From positions 1-50,672 of the forward strand of contig JBBQVN010000012.1 in the NCBI GenBank assembly GCA_038211475.1: a DNA stretch of 50,672 bases. The letters are read 5' to 3'. The notes beneath the pieces were generated by a model. It was not told where the DNA came from and made no database searches. It saw only the letters and a program-made list of their open reading frames with translations. A program made the position numbers and the translations under genes. Source of the stretch: JANYBT01 sp038211475. GTDB taxonomy: Bacteria > Acidobacteriota > Terriglobia > Terriglobales > Acidobacteriaceae. This document shows, piece after piece, positions 1 through 9,697 of this stretch (the first letter of the stretch is position 1; every line of letters begins with the position of its first letter).

Positions 1-2436
1 TGGGAGAGACGGGGCAAGTGTTGGTCTGAGTAAAATCGCCGGAGATGGTGATGCTGGTAATCGTCAGTGGCGTGGTGGTGCTGGTGTTGGTGAGCGTGGA
101 GGTCAGAGCCGTGCTGGTGGTTCCAACCGTCCATGCGCCGAAACTCAGCGAGCCAGGCAGGAGAGTCGCGGTGGGTTGCGGTAAGCCGGTGCCGGTCAGA
201 TTCACCACTTGAGACTTGGTGGCGTCTCCGTCCTTCACGGTGAGCGTGGCAGTGTAGGCAATCGCTGCCGTCGGAGTAAACGTAACGGTGACGGTGCAGG
301 TGTCTCCGGCAGCCAGGCTGGTGCCGCAATTGTTAGTCGCTTTGAAGGCCGCGTTGCTGGAAGTGTAACTGGTCATCGAGATCGAAGTACTTCCGAAGTT
401 CATGATGGTAAAAGTCAGCACGCTCGGGCTTTTGACTATGGTGGTTGGGAAGTTGAGATTCACCGTGGAATAACGCAGCGAGGTTTTTGGCACGGTCAGG
501 AAGCCGCGGACCATGCGGGTCAAATCGCCGCTGTTGGCGACGATGGTGAAAGGATAAGTTCCCACAGCGACCGCCGTGGTGGCGCTCAAATTGACCGTCG
601 AGTTGCCGGAGGTGTTGATGGAAGGCGTGCCAAGAGAGCCAGAAAGGCCCGGGACTTCGCTGGTGCCGTCCAAAGTTAAGTTCACGGTTCCGTTAAAAGA
701 CAACGGAGTGACGGAGGCGGTGACGACGGTATTGCCGGCCGGGTCGAGCGATAGCGCGGGTTTATCTAGGGTCAGCCAGTAGTCGGTCATGTCTGGCAGC
801 ACGGCGTTGCAGACCGCAGCTGGATCCGTGGCTGGCGCGGCGAAGGTAGACAAAGAGTCTTGTCCGGTGGTGGTCTTCCAGGCAGAAAACGACTCCGCGG
901 TATTGATCTTGGGTACGGGTACGATGAAGGGCGCTTTATTAGTCGCACTCCACCAGTTGTTGCTGCTTGAGGCCAGCGTGGTGACGAAAGACGTCCAGTC
1001 GGTACCGACCAGAGTTGATTCGGAGATCAAACTTTGGGAGGCGCCCACTCCCTCGATCGAATTGCCGGTCATGGTGAGGTTTTGCGAGACCAGAGTGTAG
1101 AGTTGTTTCGTCTCCCAGTTCGTCACTTGGATCCCGTTTGCCGTGCCGAAAACTAGCACCTGCGACGGCGGATTGTTGAACACGTTGCTGCTGAGGAGAG
1201 AAATTCCGGTGGAGTTGCGGATGGAGAGTCCTCCGGCGCCCAGGAGCGGACTGCCATTGCAGAGGTTACTGCTAGTGATGCTAATCGGCCCCTCGTTCTT
1301 TTCTGAGAAGGCAGCGCCAATCAGATTGTTGGTGGAGGTTAGATTGGTAGCGGCCACGTTCGCATTGTCAGTATCCCAGTGGACGCCGAAGGTCTCATTG
1401 TACGCGAGGGTCAAGCCGTTGATGGCGTCGTTGTGGGCTTGGAAGGGATGCATCCCGCCTGTGTTGCAGGCGTAATACGCTCCTTGAGCGCCACGCCAGT
1501 TGTTGAAGTTAGACGTATCACTCGTCCACTGACCATTCTTGGTCTGGTACTCCTGCAGTCCGCTATCCCCGTTGTGGTTGGTGATTGTGTTTTGCACAGT
1601 GAAGTTGGTGTAGGGGTTGGAAATGGACAGTCCCTGCCCATTGTTCCAATTGATAGTTAGAGTATCCAGGATCACATTGCTTCCCGCACCCGCGATTTGC
1701 ACCGCAGCGCTGGCACGGCAGGAGTTCGCGTACTGAAAGGTCAAGCCCCGCAGCACGGTGTTGGACTTGCCGCCTATCCTCCACAGCAGAGGTTGGGTAG
1801 CGGTCTCAATCGTGGCGGTGGTGACATTCGTACCCGAAGGGGGCCACAAGTACACCAGGGAATTCGTGCTGTCCACAAAAAACGTTCCCGGCTGCATTTG
1901 GACGATGGACAATACCTGAGTCATGACCGTACCATTGACCACCATCATTTCCGGCCGCAGAGAGATATCGGCAAGGTTGGGACAGCCGCTGACTTGCGCG
2001 CACGTAGCGAAGTTGTAAATCCACGCATTCTGGTAAATGCTGGAGTTGCCCGAGTACACCGTCCAACCGGTTAACGCACTGGCGCCAGAAATGACCACCG
2101 TGCCGTTGGTGACCGCCTGGAAGGTCATGGGCAGCGAGGTGTCCTTGGAAGAGGAAGTCATGGTGACGGTTTCGCGATAGGTGCCCGGCTGGATGTTGAC
2201 CTGGTGCCAATGCTGCTCTGGTTGTTGGCGACGGCGGTGGTTACCGCTTTGTTGATGGTTTGGAAGGGAAGAGCCATGGTTCCGGGGTTGCTGTCGCTTC
2301 CATTGGTTCCATCGACATAGACAAACGCGGTCTCCAGACCTTCGTTCACGACCCCCTGGGCCCAGGACATTACGGGGTAGGCACACAGGGTGAGCAGGAT
2401 TAGGAAATACTTCAGAGATGAAACACTTCGACGCAT
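1..2436 (-). CDS. Secreted right-handed beta-helix protein with choice-of-anchor-like domain; frameshifted, 3' end outside window
   Basis: The start is an ATG at 2436, preceded by GTGAGGG. It encodes a signal peptide (basic MRRS, a hydrophobic stretch, then SWAQG) followed by FVYVDGTNGSDSNPGT and a run typical of DUF1565/pectate-lyase-like beta-helix proteins. Near 2207 the frame breaks: the first frame stops after AKPSP, while the neighbouring frame continues with VNIQPGTYRETV and is open with no stop to base 1, about 735 codons. Adding one A to the AGG at about 2207 restores IGTKVNIQPGTY. The downstream part is Asn/Thr/Ser-rich (repeated TNN and SNN motifs, as in beta-helix coils) and ends in tandem Ig-like segments, with TLPGSLSFG-like and GDTCTVTVTFTP motifs of ASPM-SPD-2-Hydin/choice-of-anchor D domains. 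The role is probably cell-surface or extracellular carbohydrate binding or cleavage; the substrate is unknown. The frameshift may be real or a base-calling error. Confidence 0.75.
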
Positions 2437-2650
2437 AGTAGTACCCTCACGATTCTGAGAAATGGAGGAAACTGCATCCGCGCCGGGTGGCACTCCTTAG
2501 TATTCGCGGAAACGCTCACTGCAGGTGGTTAGTAGTAACCTCTTGAGTCATTGTTATTAGTGCGATAGGGTAATACTGTTCATAACTGCTCACTCTGTGA
2601 CTTTATTGTCGTGAATGTTATTCATCTTACATAAGCCCCGACGTCCAAAT

Positions 2651-2682
2651 AAAAAACCCCGTCGCATGGCTGCAACGGGGTC
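2651..2682 (-). terminator. Rho-independent terminator of the DUF3494 gene
   Basis: ACCCCGT (2656-2662) and ACGGGGT (2675-2681) form a perfect 7-bp stem with a 12-nt loop. On the minus strand the hairpin is followed at once by TTTTTT. It sits 30 bases past the stop of the minus-strand gene ending at 2711, so it should end that transcript before the beta-helix gene. Confidence 0.85.
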
Positions 2683-2710
2683 GCTACAAAACAGGCGTGT
2701 TGGTGGGAAG

Positions 2711-3862
2711 TTAGTTACAAGGTACGCCCGTGATTTCGGTATCGCCACTCGATATTCTGGTTGAGCCCTTGTAAAAGCCTTTCCCAGTACTGACGGTTAG
2801 TTGCACGCTTACACCCGTGACCGTTGCGCCGGTGACCCAGGTCCCGCTCTCGGTACCTGACAGCGTATAGATGTGAGTTCCGTCTGCCAAAGTAAGCAGG
2901 GTCCATGTGACGGGCCCGTCAAAGGAGCCGGTAAAGATGGGGCCGTTGGGAAGGCCTCCCGTCCCATTGGTCACGATGGTGAACGATCCACCCGCAGCAA
3001 AAGTTCCTCCTGCGGCCAACGAACCGCTGGTTAGTGCGCCAGTGGTAAAAGCGACGCTCCCAAGGTTGGCGCCTATGATCGCTCCGCCACCAGCATAGCC
3101 CGCAACCGAGAAGAGCGTGGAGCCCTTCAGAGTCAGGCCAGCAGTGGTGCCGGTCAAAGTGCCGTGGTAGTTGCTGAAGTCCACTGCGCCAGCAAACTCA
3201 TTGATCACATTGGTATCCATAGTGACGGCGCCATTGAGTGCCAATGCGCTGCCGCACTTAATGGTGGCGCTGTTGTTCAAGGTGATGCTCGCTAATGCGA
3301 TAATATGCCCTTGAAATGCGGTGGTCGTGCCCAGGGTCGCCGAGCTACCCACCTGGAAGAACACCTGGTCATTTTGGCCGGGGTTGATTTCAACCACCGA
3401 CGATGCACTGGCGGTGGTGAGAGTACTCCCAATCTGGATGACCACCATCACGTTACTCAGGCCCTGGAAGTCAAGGGTGAGCGTACCCGTCAGTTGCGCG
3501 GAAGAATCAAACTTATAGACACCGGGAGTCAGCGTAAGGCCACCCAGATCTTGACCGGTCAAGTTCTGGTTGGGCGGTAAACTCGCCAAGTAATTGTAGG
3601 CGGTTAAGGCATCCGCCTGGGCCTGCAATGCGACTGCATCCGTAGTGTGGATCACGCCATCATTCACAATTCCAGGAGGAAATCCGGTGATGGATGTCCC
3701 GGGGTAGAGTCCCAGGTCTCCGTAGAGCACAGTCGCGCCGGTGTTGGTTGCGGTGGACGCAGCTAGTACTGCAAATGTGCTCGCGGTGCCAAGGACGCCG
3801 GCGGCATGGGCGTTGACTGCGAAGAAGGGGAGAATCAGGAGAGCCAATCGGACCAGTTTCAA
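2711..3862 (-). CDS. Secreted DUF3494 (ice-binding-like) protein
   Basis: After a signal peptide (KLVRLALLILPFF..NAHAA) the mature protein reads GVLGTASTFAVLAAS, then VLYGDLGLYPGTSITGFPPG and LGGLTLTPGVYKF. This is the pattern of DUF3494, the beta-solenoid fold of bacterial ice-binding proteins that is also common in non-ice-related adhesins. A Gly/Thr-rich C-terminal part of about 120 residues has no domain I can name. I chose the TTG at 3862 because AGAGAGG lies 7 bases before it and the signal peptide then starts with a normal n-region. An ATG at 3889 or 3991 would add a polar leader with no ribosome site. Ice binding cannot be claimed; many DUF3494 proteins are simply secreted or surface-attached. 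Confidence 0.85.
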   Translation of the reverse strand: MKLVRLALLILPFFAVNAHAAGVLGTASTFAVLAASTATNTGATVLYGDLGLYPGTSITGFPPGIVNDGVIHTTDAVALQAQADALTAYNYLASLPPNQNLTGQDLGGLTLTPGVYKFDSSAQLTGTLTLDFQGLSNVMVVIQIGSTLTTASASSVVEINPGQNDQVFFQVGSSATLGTTTAFQGHIIALASITLNNSATIKCGSALALNGAVTMDTNVINEFAGAVDFSNYHGTLTGTTAGLTLKGSTLFSVAGYAGGGAIIGANLGSVAFTTGALTSGSLAAGGTFAAGGSFTIVTNGTGGLPNGPIFTGSFDGPVTWTLLTLADGTHIYTLSGTESGTWVTGATVTGVSVQLTVSTGKGFYKGSTRISSGDTEITGVPCN

Positions 3863-3869
3863 TGTACAA

Positions 3870-3876
3870 CCTCTCT
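3870..3876 (-). promoter_or_regulatory. Ribosome binding site deciding a TTG start
   Basis: The minus strand reads AGAGAGG, then TTGTACA, then TTG. The 7-base spacing favours the TTG at 3862 over the upstream ATG codons of the DUF3494 gene. Confidence 0.6.
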
Positions 3877-4154
3877 GCCGTCGTTCCATTCGAAAGTCGC
3901 GCTTGTAACCGCTGGAAGGATGGCCCAATGGCGGACTACGCAGAGCCAGTATGATGTTGCTATAAAGGCGAGGCTGTTCAAAAGTGCTCACATAGGGAAA
4001 TTACTTTTCAGGAGTTGTAAGATGGGGTCTGTGTGAGACATGTTTTATACAAACCCCACTTTCGGATAGGACAACAGTTTTACACATTCGACGGGTATGT
4101 TCCGAATCCTACAATCGGGCGCGCCCCTCAAGAAAGCGAAGCCTGTTTTGTGCC

Positions 4155-5144
4155 TTACCCTGCCCATACGGAGCGCGCCGCCAGCACTGTATTGCAGTGG
4201 ATCGTGATAGTATCTTCCAGCTTCTGAGCGTAGCCGCCCGCGAAGGTGACCATCACCGGGATGTCGCGGACGCGGGCGACTCGAAACACCAGCTCGTCGC
4301 GCCGCTTCAGGCCTTCGATGGTTAGTGCCAGTCCGCCCAACTTGTCCTCGCGATAAGGGTCGGCGCCGGCCACGTAACAAATCAGGTCGGGCTGGAACTG
4401 GCGCAAGCCCGAACTTATCGCATTGTCCAGCCAGGCCAAGTAGTCGTCGTCGCCAGTTTCGTCAGGCAGGTCCACATCAATCGACGATGGCGGCTTCCAC
4501 ACTGGATAGTTGTTCTCCTGGTGCAGCGAAATTGTGAACACTTCGCCGGCATGAGCATTGCGGAACTTGGCCGGCTGGGCGCCAAGCGTAACTGGCGCGG
4601 CTGAGGGCAACGCTTCTCCGGGAATGCGGACGCCCGCAAAAATCGCCGCCGTGCCGTTGCCCTGATGCACGTCGCAATCGAGTGTCATCGCCGTCGAAAT
4701 CTTTTCGTCGCGCTGCATGCGCCGGATGGCGATCGCCACATCATGGATCATGCAGAAGCCTTCGCCGTGGTCGGGGAAAGCGTGGTGAAAACCTCCGCCG
4801 ATGCTGAAGGCGAGGCGGTCATTCAGCGCATAGTCCGCCGCCAGCATGGAGCCGCCCGCCGCCAGCCAAAACGCGCGCACCAGTTCCGGCGAGTAGGGCA
4901 CTTCCATCTCCAGCTCTTCACGCGCAGAGAGCGTTCCCGTCTTGAGCTTGTGAACGTATTGCGGAGTGTGCACCAGCAGCACGTCCTGATCGCTGGCCGG
5001 GCGCGGCTCCACAAAGTCGCCCGCCTCGGCGATGCCGGTTTCGAGCAAATGGTCGTGGATGCGCCGGTATTTTTCTGAAGGGAAGACGTGGGAGCCGATG
5101 GGCAGGTAGTAGTCGTCGCTATAAATCAGCTTGAAGGGCAGCAT
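4155..5144 (-). CDS. Histone deacetylase family (AcuC/HDAC-like) zinc amidohydrolase
   Basis: The product is a 329-aa metal-dependent deacetylase of the arginase/deacetylase fold. The active-site set is complete: tandem His in GGGFHHAFPDHGEGF (H120-H121), zinc ligands D158 and H160 in DCDVHQGNG, the third zinc ligand D262 in AGADPYREDKLGG, and the catalytic Tyr in FAGGY (Y305). Bacterial members remove acyl groups from lysines (AcuC acts on acetyl-CoA synthetase) or from acetylpolyamines. The length fits a single catalytic domain with no targeting signal, so it should be cytoplasmic. It lies 49 bases downstream of hspR on the same strand and may be co-transcribed with it. The substrate is unknown. 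Confidence 0.9.
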   Translation of the reverse strand: MLPFKLIYSDDYYLPIGSHVFPSEKYRRIHDHLLETGIAEAGDFVEPRPASDQDVLLVHTPQYVHKLKTGTLSAREELEMEVPYSPELVRAFWLAAGGSMLAADYALNDRLAFSIGGGFHHAFPDHGEGFCMIHDVAIAIRRMQRDEKISTAMTLDCDVHQGNGTAAIFAGVRIPGEALPSAAPVTLGAQPAKFRNAHAGEVFTISLHQENNYPVWKPPSSIDVDLPDETGDDDYLAWLDNAISSGLRQFQPDLICYVAGADPYREDKLGGLALTIEGLKRRDELVFRVARVRDIPVMVTFAGGYAQKLEDTITIHCNTVLAARSVWAG

Positions 5145-5193
5145 GACCTGGTGAACGCTCCGCAGCTTACGGAAAACTCACCATCATACGCTC

Positions 5194-5589
5194 CTACTTC
5201 TTTCTGGCTGAAGCGGGCAGGGGCACGGTGCGGCGAATCGGCACCATCGCGCCTTTCGACGGGTCGGCAGCCGCAGCCGCGCGCTGCAGCACTTCTTCCT
5301 GAATGTACTTCACGAAGTCCTGTGTCTGGCGCTGCATTTCTTCCATGCGCTCGCGCATTTGCAGGATGATCGCAATGCCGCTGATGTTCACGCCCAGGTC
5401 GCGCGCCAGCGACAGAATGAACTCCAGCCGCAACAGATCTTCGTCGGTATACAGACGCGTGTTCCCCTCGGTGCGCGATGGCTTCAGCAACCCTTCGCGC
5501 TCGTAGAGCCGCAACGTCTGCGGATGAATCTCATACATCTCGGCGACCGCCGAAATCATGTACGCGCCTTTGGATTTACGTTTGGTCAT
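5194..5589 (-). CDS. hspR: MerR-family heat-shock repressor HspR
   Basis: This 131-aa protein begins with a MerR winged helix (AYMISAVAEMYEIHPQTLRLYEREGLL, then RLYTDEDLLRLEFI). The segment LARDLGVNISGIAIIL is typical of HspR rather than of metal-sensing MerR proteins, and no C-terminal metal or drug-binding domain follows. A short coiled coil (MRERMEEMQRQ) precedes an Ala/Lys-rich tail. In actinobacteria and Helicobacter HspR binds the HAIR sequence CTTGAGT-N7-ACTCAAG and, with DnaK as co-repressor, silences dnaK, clpB and itself. A HAIR-like site is found in this window at the dnaK promoter (13366-13386). I see no clear HAIR site before hspR itself. Confidence 0.88.
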   Translation of the reverse strand: MTKRKSKGAYMISAVAEMYEIHPQTLRLYEREGLLKPSRTEGNTRLYTDEDLLRLEFILSLARDLGVNISGIAIILQMRERMEEMQRQTQDFVKYIQEEVLQRAAAAADPSKGAMVPIRRTVPLPASARKK

Positions 5590-6031
5590 GCCAAGTCAGA
5601 TTGCCGCACTTTCGCGTCAGCTTATGAGTATGACAGGCCATTCTACATGGGAGGGGAATTAGACCGTCCGGGCTCGATGACGAAGTATCGGCGCCCGCCG
5701 CCCCGGTTGTGCCAAAAATTAGACATCTTGTTGAATCGGCTTAACTGTTAGCTATGAAAGGTGAGCTAAGATTATGGGATGGTCGGAAATGGCCGTAGAG
5801 GCTCCCTGGTGACGTAGGAGACTCCGGGGGTATCCAAGTGCCACCTCGACCCCTACTATTGAATGTAGGTACCCTAGCGGCCCCGCAAAGGGCATTCTGC
5901 GCGAGAGCCACGCCCGGTATTGGAGACCGGAAGGACGGATTGCGGTCCCTTCCGGACGGAAATCTTGCTAAGTGCTTGATTTCATTAGGATATTCGCTTT
6001 TCTCCGCAGTTGGCCCGAATTCGAGCCCCGT
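5590..6031. other. 442-base gap between hspR and permease; one inverted repeat
   Basis: I found no convincing gene on either strand. The only clear structure is the inverted repeat CCGGAAGG (5927-5934) / CCTTCCGG (5948-5955) with a 13-base spacer. It lies about 80 bases past the permease stop on the minus strand and has no T-run, so it is not a standard terminator. The hspR promoter should lie near 5600-5660, but its boxes are not obvious. Confidence 0.4.
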
Positions 6032-7453
6032 TCAGGCAGCAGGTTGCGGGCTCTCTTCGCGCGGAACCCACCCCTTCGGCTTGAGCAGGCGGTTGATTCC
6101 ATAAGCCGCTACCCCGGCGCCGATCAGGATCATGCCAAAGGCAAACGAACTCATACCCAGCACCGACTCATGCTCACCGCGGACGACGGCGAATCCCAGC
6201 AGCAGGACGGGCGCAATGCCAATCGCGACTGCGCCGAACATTCCGCCCGAAATGCGGAACGGCCGCCGCAACTCCGGTTCCCGAATACGCAGGAAGATCA
6301 GCGCCAGAAATTCCAGCGACAGGCTTGCGCCATAGAGCAGGATGTCGATCGTCACCAGGCGTTCAAAGCCGAGGCCCAGGCACAGCGCCCAGCAAAATGC
6401 GAGCACGACAATGGCGACCCACGGAGCGCGCGTCCTGGGATGGATCTTGCCAAAGACGCTGGGCAACATGCCGTCCTGCGCCATGGCGAGGGGAAGCCGC
6501 GAATAGCTCATCACCAATGCATTGAACATGCCGAAGGCGCTGACCATGCCGCCCAGCACCAGCCCGATGCGAAGCAGGGGGCCACCGACCATGCCCGCAA
6601 TGTCCGACCATGAACCGGTCTCCCATGCGCTGGCGTGCAAGCCGGTCATCCACATGGCGGCGACGGGGACTATGTAGGTCAGCGACACAATCACCACCGA
6701 AACCAGCATGGCGCGCGGATAAGTCCTTTGCGGCCGCTCGACCTCGGTGGCGATGGTCGAGGCGTTGTCCCATCCCATGTAATTCCACATGGCGATGAGC
6801 ACGCCGCCCAGAATGTCCACCGTGGAAGTGGTTGGCCGGGTGACGGCATGGGCGAGCGCGCCATACTTGAACGGCGCGAGCAGCACGATGAGCAAGAAGG
6901 GTGAGGACAGCGCAAAGAAAAGCCACAGAGAAGTCGTCGAGACTACGCGCACCCCGGCGATATTCATCAACGCGCACACCGCCACCACCACCACTCCCAC
7001 CACGATGCCGCGATGGTTCTCCGCAAACCAGGGAAACATGCGGGTGAGATAGGTGACAAAGAGCGTGGGATAAATCGCCATATCGAAAATGCTGGCGACC
7101 AGCGACAACCAGGCTTCTTGGAATCCCCAGAAGTTGCCCATGGCGCGGCGCACCCAGGCGTAGTAGCCGCCCTCAAAGGGCAGAGCGCTGGAGAGTTCGC
7201 CAATCATGAACGCAGTGGGCAACGCCCAAAGCACAGGCGTCAGCAGCAGGATGAGGATGGCCTTGCCGTAGCCGGCGCCGTGCACAATGTCTTCGGTGCC
7301 ATAGGTTCCGCCCGACACCATAAAGAAAGTGGCGGCGACCAACGGCCAAAGCGTGAGGCGAACGAACTTTTTGCGGGGAATCGCAGCGAGAGGAGACTGC
7401 GGCATTTGGGCGGGAACGCTAGCTGTCGCCAATTTCGATGTGTTCCTCCTCAA
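6032..7453 (-). CDS. APC-superfamily amino acid permease
   Basis: The product is a 473-aa integral membrane protein with about 12 hydrophobic segments starting at LTLWPLVAATFFMVSGGTYG. That first helix carries the SGGTYGTED glycine motif typical of TM1 in amino acid-polyamine-organocation transporters. EGGYYAWVRRAMG and FQEAWLSLVAS match the conserved TM3 region. The likely role is proton-coupled uptake of an amino acid or polyamine; the substrate cannot be read from sequence. The TTG at 7453 gives the longest form. AGGAGG lies just inside it, so translation may begin a little downstream (TTG about 7434 or ATG about 7405). It stands alone on the minus strand. Confidence 0.85.
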   Translation of the reverse strand: MRRNTSKLATASVPAQMPQSPLAAIPRKKFVRLTLWPLVAATFFMVSGGTYGTEDIVHGAGYGKAILILLLTPVLWALPTAFMIGELSSALPFEGGYYAWVRRAMGNFWGFQEAWLSLVASIFDMAIYPTLFVTYLTRMFPWFAENHRGIVVGVVVVAVCALMNIAGVRVVSTTSLWLFFALSSPFLLIVLLAPFKYGALAHAVTRPTTSTVDILGGVLIAMWNYMGWDNASTIATEVERPQRTYPRAMLVSVVIVSLTYIVPVAAMWMTGLHASAWETGSWSDIAGMVGGPLLRIGLVLGGMVSAFGMFNALVMSYSRLPLAMAQDGMLPSVFGKIHPRTRAPWVAIVVLAFCWALCLGLGFERLVTIDILLYGASLSLEFLALIFLRIREPELRRPFRISGGMFGAVAIGIAPVLLLGFAVVRGEHESVLGMSSFAFGMILIGAGVAAYGINRLLKPKGWVPREESPQPAA

Positions 7454-7768
7454 GGCGACTCACTCTCACCACCCCGTCTAACTATTACGGGGTTCCCGGT
7501 TAAAAGCGATTTCCGGGCGTGTCGGCCAAGTTGATTCGCAGTTGTGAGAATACGGCAAATAGGATGCCCTGAGAGCAAAAAATGTGAGAAAGCTGGAGAA
7601 AGTTTTGGAGAGGCTTTGTCCGCCTTTTTCCAACCCGTCCCCTTGCCAGCCCGGGAATTCCCCCCCAAGCCGACTTAGACGCGGCACAAGCAAATTCTTT
7701 GTTTTTGTGGCGATGCCTTGTGCTATAAAGCTCGGGTTGTCAAAAGCGCTTCGTCCAGGAGGAGCAGC
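7454..7768. other. Divergent intergenic region between permease and cupin genes
   Basis: No gene is seen in this 315-base stretch. It must hold both divergent promoters. TATAAA at 7734-7739 could be the -10 box for the cupin gene, but only a poor -35 (TTGTTT, 19-bp spacing) is present. Confidence 0.3.
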
Positions 7769-8227
7769 ATGAAGAGAATCTTGTTTGTGGTTTTGTTCGC
7801 GGGAGCAATTCTACTCGCGCAACCGGGAGCCCCGCACAATGCGTTTACTCCCGATCAGATCACGTGGGGACCGCCGCCGCCTTTCGTAGCGGCCGGCTCG
7901 CAGATTGCAGTCCTGGAAGGAGATCCAAGCGCCAGCAGCGGCGATTTCACCATCCGGCTCAAGATGCCCGACGGCTATAAGATCGCGCCGCACTGGCACC
8001 CCAAGCGGGAAAACGTAACCGTCGTTTCGGGCAGCTTCAAGGTCGGAATGGGCGACAAGTTTGACGCCGGCAAGATGATGGTTTTTCCGTCTGGCAGCTT
8101 CGCCTACCTCGATCCTGACATGCATCATTATGCGATGGCAGTGGGCGACACCGTAGTCCAAGTGCACGGGCAATCGCCGCTGCAGTTCAACTACGTGAAC
8201 CCGGCCGACGATCCCAGCAAGAAGTAG
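7769..8227 (+). CDS. Secreted cupin-domain protein
   Basis: The ATG at 7769 follows AGGAGGAGCAGC, a strong ribosome site, and opens a signal peptide (KRILFVVLFAGAILLAQ). The 152-aa product is one small cupin barrel. Motif 1 is HWHPKRENVTVVSGSF (H75, H77 and E81 as likely metal ligands) and motif 2 is in FAYLDPDMHHYAMAVGD (H119/H120). Such short secreted cupins are frequent in acidobacteria and proteobacteria, and few have a known activity. Metal binding is expected, possibly Mn, Fe or Ni. It lies 84 bases upstream of a secreted serine hydrolase on the same strand. Confidence 0.85.
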   Translation: MKRILFVVLFAGAILLAQPGAPHNAFTPDQITWGPPPPFVAAGSQIAVLEGDPSASSGDFTIRLKMPDGYKIAPHWHPKRENVTVVSGSFKVGMGDKFDAGKMMVFPSGSFAYLDPDMHHYAMAVGDTVVQVHGQSPLQFNYVNPADDPSKK

Positions 8228-8311
8228 CCTCGAAACCAAGTAGACGCGCCAGACCGCGGCTGCTGCTTCTGCAGCTAACGGTCGGCGCCTCTGCCCGTCT
8301 AAGCCCTACCA

Positions 8312-9697
8312 ATGAAAAGACTAGTTGTCCTTCTTCTTGCCGTCTCCGCGCTGTCCTTTGCCGCGGACGTGCTCCCCTCTTCCTACAACGGAAAGTTGGT
8401 GCGGGAGTATCTAGACGCTTTCAACGCAGGCGAATCCGCCATGCGCGCCTACTATCAGGCCCACCCCAACGGGCCTCCGGTGGAGGAACGGCTGGAACGC
8501 TACCGCCGTACCAAGGCGGACTTCGGCAGCCTGACGCCGCAGCGCTTTGTCGGCGAAGATGCCGGCAGCCTCACGGTCGTCGTCCGCACCGGCGACGGCC
8601 GGGATCTTTCGCTGACCTGCATCATTGCAGGAGACAAGCCGCAAATCGCGGGGCTGCGCATTGTTCCCGCAGAGGAAGAACAGGGACCCACAACGGCAGG
8701 CCCACCGGAAGACGAGAAGGCGGTGCTGCGCAAGGTGCAGGACCTGGTGGAGCACAACTATAAGGCCGGCGAGTTTTCCGGCACGGTGCTGATCGCGCGT
8801 GGGTCTGACGTGGTCTGGCAGGCGGCATACGGCCAAGCCAACCAGGAGAAGAACATTCCCAACCAACTCGACACCCGTTTTGATGTTGGCTCAATTGCCA
8901 AGACCTTCACCCGGGTTGCCATTGGCCAATTGATCGAGCAGGGCAAGCTGAAATTCAGTGATAAAGCCGGCGCGTACCTGCCCAACTACCCCAACCCGGA
9001 GGTGCGCGAGCAAGTCACCATCGAACAATTGTTGACCATGCGTTCCGGAATCGGGGATTTCTTTGGGGAGAAGCTGCGCCAGACTCCCAAAGACAAGATT
9101 CGCACCCTGCAAGACTATGTGCCCCTGTTCGCCGCCGACCCGCTGTTATTTCCACCCGGCAGCAAGCAGCAGTACTCCAATGGGGGATACATCGTGCTCG
9201 GCCTGATCATCGAATCCCTTACCGGCCAGAGCTATTACGATTTCGTCGAGAAGAACGTGTTTGAACGCGCCGGAATGAAGAACTCGGCATTTGGTCTGCG
9301 CTCCGACGGTGACCCGAAACTCGCCGTCGGCTACACCACTCAGTCTGCCTCCGGCGAGGAAGGGCCGCCGCAACCCCGGCATCCTAATCTTGGGATGCTG
9401 CCAGCGCGTGGCAATTCGGCGGGATCGGCGCAGTCCACCGTGGGAGATTTGTTGCTCTTCTCCCAGGCGCTGGCAGCGGGCAAGTTGGGCTCGTCGTCAA
9501 CTCTGGGGAAGGTTGACGTCCATCCTGACGGAATGGGAATCGCAGGCGGCGCGCCTGGACTCAACGCCGTGCTTGAAACCGGAGTGCAAGGCGCGGGGCC
9601 GGCGAGCTACAGCGTGGCGGTAATGTCCAATTTCGATCCGCCTTCGGCCGAGAAATTAAGCCGGGAAATTCGCGGTATCCTGCGGAGCGCGAAATAG
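8312..9697 (+). CDS. Secreted beta-lactamase/penicillin-binding-like serine hydrolase with N-terminal NTF2-like region
   Basis: The product is 461 aa. A signal peptide (KRLVVLLLAVSALSFAAD) is followed by an N-terminal domain of about 100 residues (residues 22-120, LVREYLDAFNAGE), which resembles the DUF3471/NTF2-like segments often fused to these enzymes. The catalytic domain is class-C beta-lactamase-like: SxxK is SIAK (S194-K197) in FDVGSIAKTFT, and the YxN motif is YSN (Y288-N290) in QQYSNGGYIVLG. The C-terminal HxG/KTG motif is not clear. Members include esterases, D-aminopeptidases and penicillin-binding proteins, so beta-lactam resistance should not be assumed. It acts outside the cytoplasmic membrane. 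Confidence 0.85.
   Translation: MKRLVVLLLAVSALSFAADVLPSSYNGKLVREYLDAFNAGESAMRAYYQAHPNGPPVEERLERYRRTKADFGSLTPQRFVGEDAGSLTVVVRTGDGRDLSLTCIIAGDKPQIAGLRIVPAEEEQGPTTAGPPEDEKAVLRKVQDLVEHNYKAGEFSGTVLIARGSDVVWQAAYGQANQEKNIPNQLDTRFDVGSIAKTFTRVAIGQLIEQGKLKFSDKAGAYLPNYPNPEVREQVTIEQLLTMRSGIGDFFGEKLRQTPKDKIRTLQDYVPLFAADPLLFPPGSKQQYSNGGYIVLGLIIESLTGQSYYDFVEKNVFERAGMKNSAFGLRSDGDPKLAVGYTTQSASGEEGPPQPRHPNLGMLPARGNSAGSAQSTVGDLLLFSQALAAGKLGSSSTLGKVDVHPDGMGIAGGAPGLNAVLETGVQGAGPASYSVAVMSNFDPPSAEKLSREIRGILRSAK

Noticed and set aside
2527..2540. Palindrome GGTTA-GTAG-TAACC upstream of the beta-helix gene
   Set aside because: Only 5-base arms, no clear promoter boxes around it, and such short palindromes are expected by chance.
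2542..2548. CTTGAGT half-site, possible HAIR element
   Set aside because: No second half-site at 7-base spacing, and the nearest genes are not heat-shock genes.
5927..5955. Inverted repeat CCGGAAGG/CCTTCCGG as a terminator for the permease gene
   Set aside because: No T-run on the minus strand, a 13-base loop and about 80 bases beyond the stop; listed only as structure.
8312..9697. Beta-lactamase conferring antibiotic resistance
   Set aside because: The SxxK and YxN motifs define the superfamily, but the third motif is unclear and most such secreted acidobacterial proteins are esterases or peptidases.
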